Origin: Chryseobacterium sp. 52
GTDB lineage: Bacteria; Bacteroidota; Bacteroidia; Flavobacteriales; Weeksellaceae
Direction of reading: 5' to 3'
Length of the DNA: 64,000 bases
Assembly (NCBI RefSeq): GCF_002754245.1
Contig: NZ_PEEX01000001.1
Span: 3,762,001 to 3,826,000 of the forward strand
How positions within the stretch are numbered: the stretch's first letter is position 1; the number at the start of each line of letters is the position of its first letter. Position numbers and translations under genes: made by a program. Below the pieces are notes generated by a model. That model saw only the letters and a program-made list of their open reading frames with translations. It was not told the origin of the DNA and did not search any database. Positions 62,653 to 64,000 of the stretch are shown one piece after another.

Positions 62653-64000
62653 ATGGAAGATCAAAAGACTTCAGCGCATGATCAAAAGCTTTCTGAAAAA
62701 AGAGCAGAAAAAGAGCAAAAATCCAACGAAGATTCTCCTTCAGAAAAAAGAGAAATGGTGATGCATGGAGCACAGTTGAAATGTCCCTATGCTCAGGCGC
62801 CCGGAGAAATGAAAGTTACCTCGAACGAAATAAAGCTTCAGGATCAGCCATTTGCAACAAAGGGTGATGGAAACAATATGGTCAACCTTCAATTTAAAGG
62901 AAATTGCGGACACCCGAAATGGCCTGCAAGAAATATGTCTCCTCCTCCCTGCATGAGCGTGATAAAATTAAGTCCCTGGGACAACCTGGGAACCTCTATT
63001 ATACAGGAACAAACAGTTTTGGTCAAAGAGTCTTTTATCAATTGTGACCCTGAGTTTAATGCTGCTGCTCCTTCACCGATTCCACAGGCGGCAAGTATAA
63101 AAAGTGAGATTCAAAATACTGAAATTCCTAAAATTATTGATGCCTATTTCGTTAAATGGATTTCAGAAAAAGGGACTCCTGTTGAAAAGGAAGAACAAGT
63201 CTACAACAAAAAACTGGGCAAGAAAGTTCCCGTAAAAAAGAAAGTAGAAACAACGAAAATATCTACAGAAAAAATATCAGAACGGGGATTAAGTTATCAG
63301 GTTGCTTTAATTGTTGAGACTGAAGGTCTTTCAGGAAAAAAAGTAAAAGTCAAAATTAAAAGCGGTAAAAATAAAGTCTTAACAGATGTCGATAGTGAGG
63401 TAAGTTTAATTGATTTAAAAGACGTAGAAAAAGTTACAGACGCTACAAAATATGCAGGGATAAAAGCAAAAACTGAATTTGAAATAGAGGTTGATAATTT
63501 TGCAAATGATCCAACTGTAGAAAATTCAGCTCAATTCAAAAACAAAGCGGTTATCAAACTAATGCTGAATCAGCGTGCTGATGATTTATCATTCGATTTA
63601 GCAAAACTAATAACAGCGAGCTCTGATAAAGAAGCATCGGTATATATTGAAGTAACTTCTGATGAACCAAAAATTGAATATCTTGGTAAAGAAGGTAAAA
63701 ATAACTTAAAAAATACCTTCTTAAATGATGGAGCTACCTATTTTAAAATAAAATATTTTGAACAGCCATGGATTGTTAAGGCCCGTGAAGAACAGGAACT
63801 TGGCGTTTCAGAAGCCACCCACTGTTCAAAGATAATCGATGAATACCACGCAATAAACCGACAGAATAAGCCAAAAGCCTGCGCTAATACCGATAACAGC
63901 TCGTGGTGTGCCTCATTTGTGGGCTGGTGTTTAAACAAAAGCGGGTATTCTGCCCAATTAGATCCGGGTGCTTATTCATACGGACATGAAAATACCAGAT
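62653..64000 (+). CDS. DUF4280 (PAAR-like) T6SS effector with C-terminal amidase-like domain, partial
   Basis: This frame is open from ATG at 62653 to the window end (449 codons visible). After a charged Lys/Glu-rich start, residues ~35-135 match DUF4280: MVMHGAQLKCPYAQAPGEMK, QDQPFATKGDGNN, FKGNCGHPKWPARNMSPPPC, the PAAR-like tip of effectors. Residues ~150-370 are strand- and Lys-rich. Residues ~370-449 read EQPWIVKAREEQELGVSEAT, CSKIIDEYHAINRQNK and DNSSWCASFVGWCLNKSGYS, the pattern of TIGR02594-type/CHAP-related peptidoglycan hydrolases, with candidate catalytic Cys in SSWCASF. The matching His lies beyond the window. Its place after vgrG supports secretion by T6SS. No immunity gene is visible because the end is cut. 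Confidence 0.8.
   Translation, partial: MEDQKTSAHDQKLSEKRAEKEQKSNEDSPSEKREMVMHGAQLKCPYAQAPGEMKVTSNEIKLQDQPFATKGDGNNMVNLQFKGNCGHPKWPARNMSPPPCMSVIKLSPWDNLGTSIIQEQTVLVKESFINCDPEFNAAAPSPIPQAASIKSEIQNTEIPKIIDAYFVKWISEKGTPVEKEEQVYNKKLGKKVPVKKKVETTKISTEKISERGLSYQVALIVETEGLSGKKVKVKIKSGKNKVLTDVDSEVSLIDLKDVEKVTDATKYAGIKAKTEFEIEVDNFANDPTVENSAQFKNKAVIKLMLNQRADDLSFDLAKLITASSDKEASVYIEVTSDEPKIEYLGKEGKNNLKNTFLNDGATYFKIKYFEQPWIVKAREEQELGVSEATHCSKIIDEYHAINRQNKPKACANTDNSSWCASFVGWCLNKSGYSAQLDPGAYSYGHENTR

Overview
The window looks like a chromosome segment of a Flavobacteriia member, most likely Chryseobacterium or a close relative. Evidence is the SusC/SusD pair, promoters with the TAnnTTTG -7 element instead of a sigma70 -10 box, a type IX secretion sorting domain, Bacteroidetes-type VgrG, the GG-leader bacteriocin-like peptide class typical of Chryseobacterium, and low GC. 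The genus is my inference from family resemblance; no 16S gene is present.

Layout. 1-3134 (minus): 5' part of a susD-like lipoprotein gene and a full susC-like receptor gene. 3.5-9.7 kb: small housekeeping and lipoprotein genes (DUF4197, DUF493, ArsC-like, deoxynucleoside kinase) and a tandem pair of glutaminyl-peptide cyclotransferase-like lipoproteins. 9.7-18.1 kb (minus): short stress-type genes (VOC, GNAT, SRPBCC, DUF1569, DUF1398), a Na+/H+ antiporter, a bestrophin and a DUF2490 protein. 18.2-21.8 kb: a TolC/HlyD/ABC-2 efflux operon with no ATPase gene. 22.2-24.8 kb: a surface protein and a TPR-AraC regulator. 24.9-31.4 kb: an ecotin next to a 1960-residue alpha-2-macroglobulin-like protein, two classes of protease inhibitor side by side. 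31.4-37.6 kb: UbiA-like, recF, DUF721, a 'site-specific recombinase' membrane protein, mtgA and a siderophore/cobalamin-type binding lipoprotein.

A tRNA-Arg(ACG) at 37639-37712 marks the start of an accessory region that runs to about 59 kb. It is more AT-rich and full of scars: a cupin gene and a caspase gene that both lost their 5' ends at one junction near 38150, a topoisomerase III tail typical of Bacteroidetes conjugative elements, an aldo-keto reductase start joined to an MFS tail, an IS orfA remnant joined to a serine-recombinase tail, AraC and serine-hydrolase fragments, a decayed RAYT transposase between perfect 33-bp inverted REP-like repeats, and dispersed direct repeats. Intact cargo includes the caspase-linked 282-aa protein (PD-(D/E)xK-like residues), DoxX, a T9SS-exported protein, two aldo-keto reductases with a divergent AraC regulator, and a three-gene operon of a CxxCH haem lipoprotein, a 1039-aa catalase-like/LodA-like fusion, and a LodB-like flavoprotein.

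From 59 kb to the end: a GNAT, a small lipoprotein, an overlooked 58-residue GG-leader cysteine-containing peptide, and a type VI secretion module with vgrG followed by a DUF4280 (PAAR-like) protein whose C-terminus enters a peptidoglycan-amidase-like domain and is cut by the window end.

The strongest candidates for something new are the catalase-LodA fusion operon (47.5-53.5 kb), the caspase plus nuclease-like pair (38.1-39.6 kb), the VgrG/DUF4280-amidase effector with its neighbouring GG-leader peptide, and the ecotin/thioester-less alpha-2-macroglobulin pair. All functional calls rest on reading motifs by eye, without database searches.
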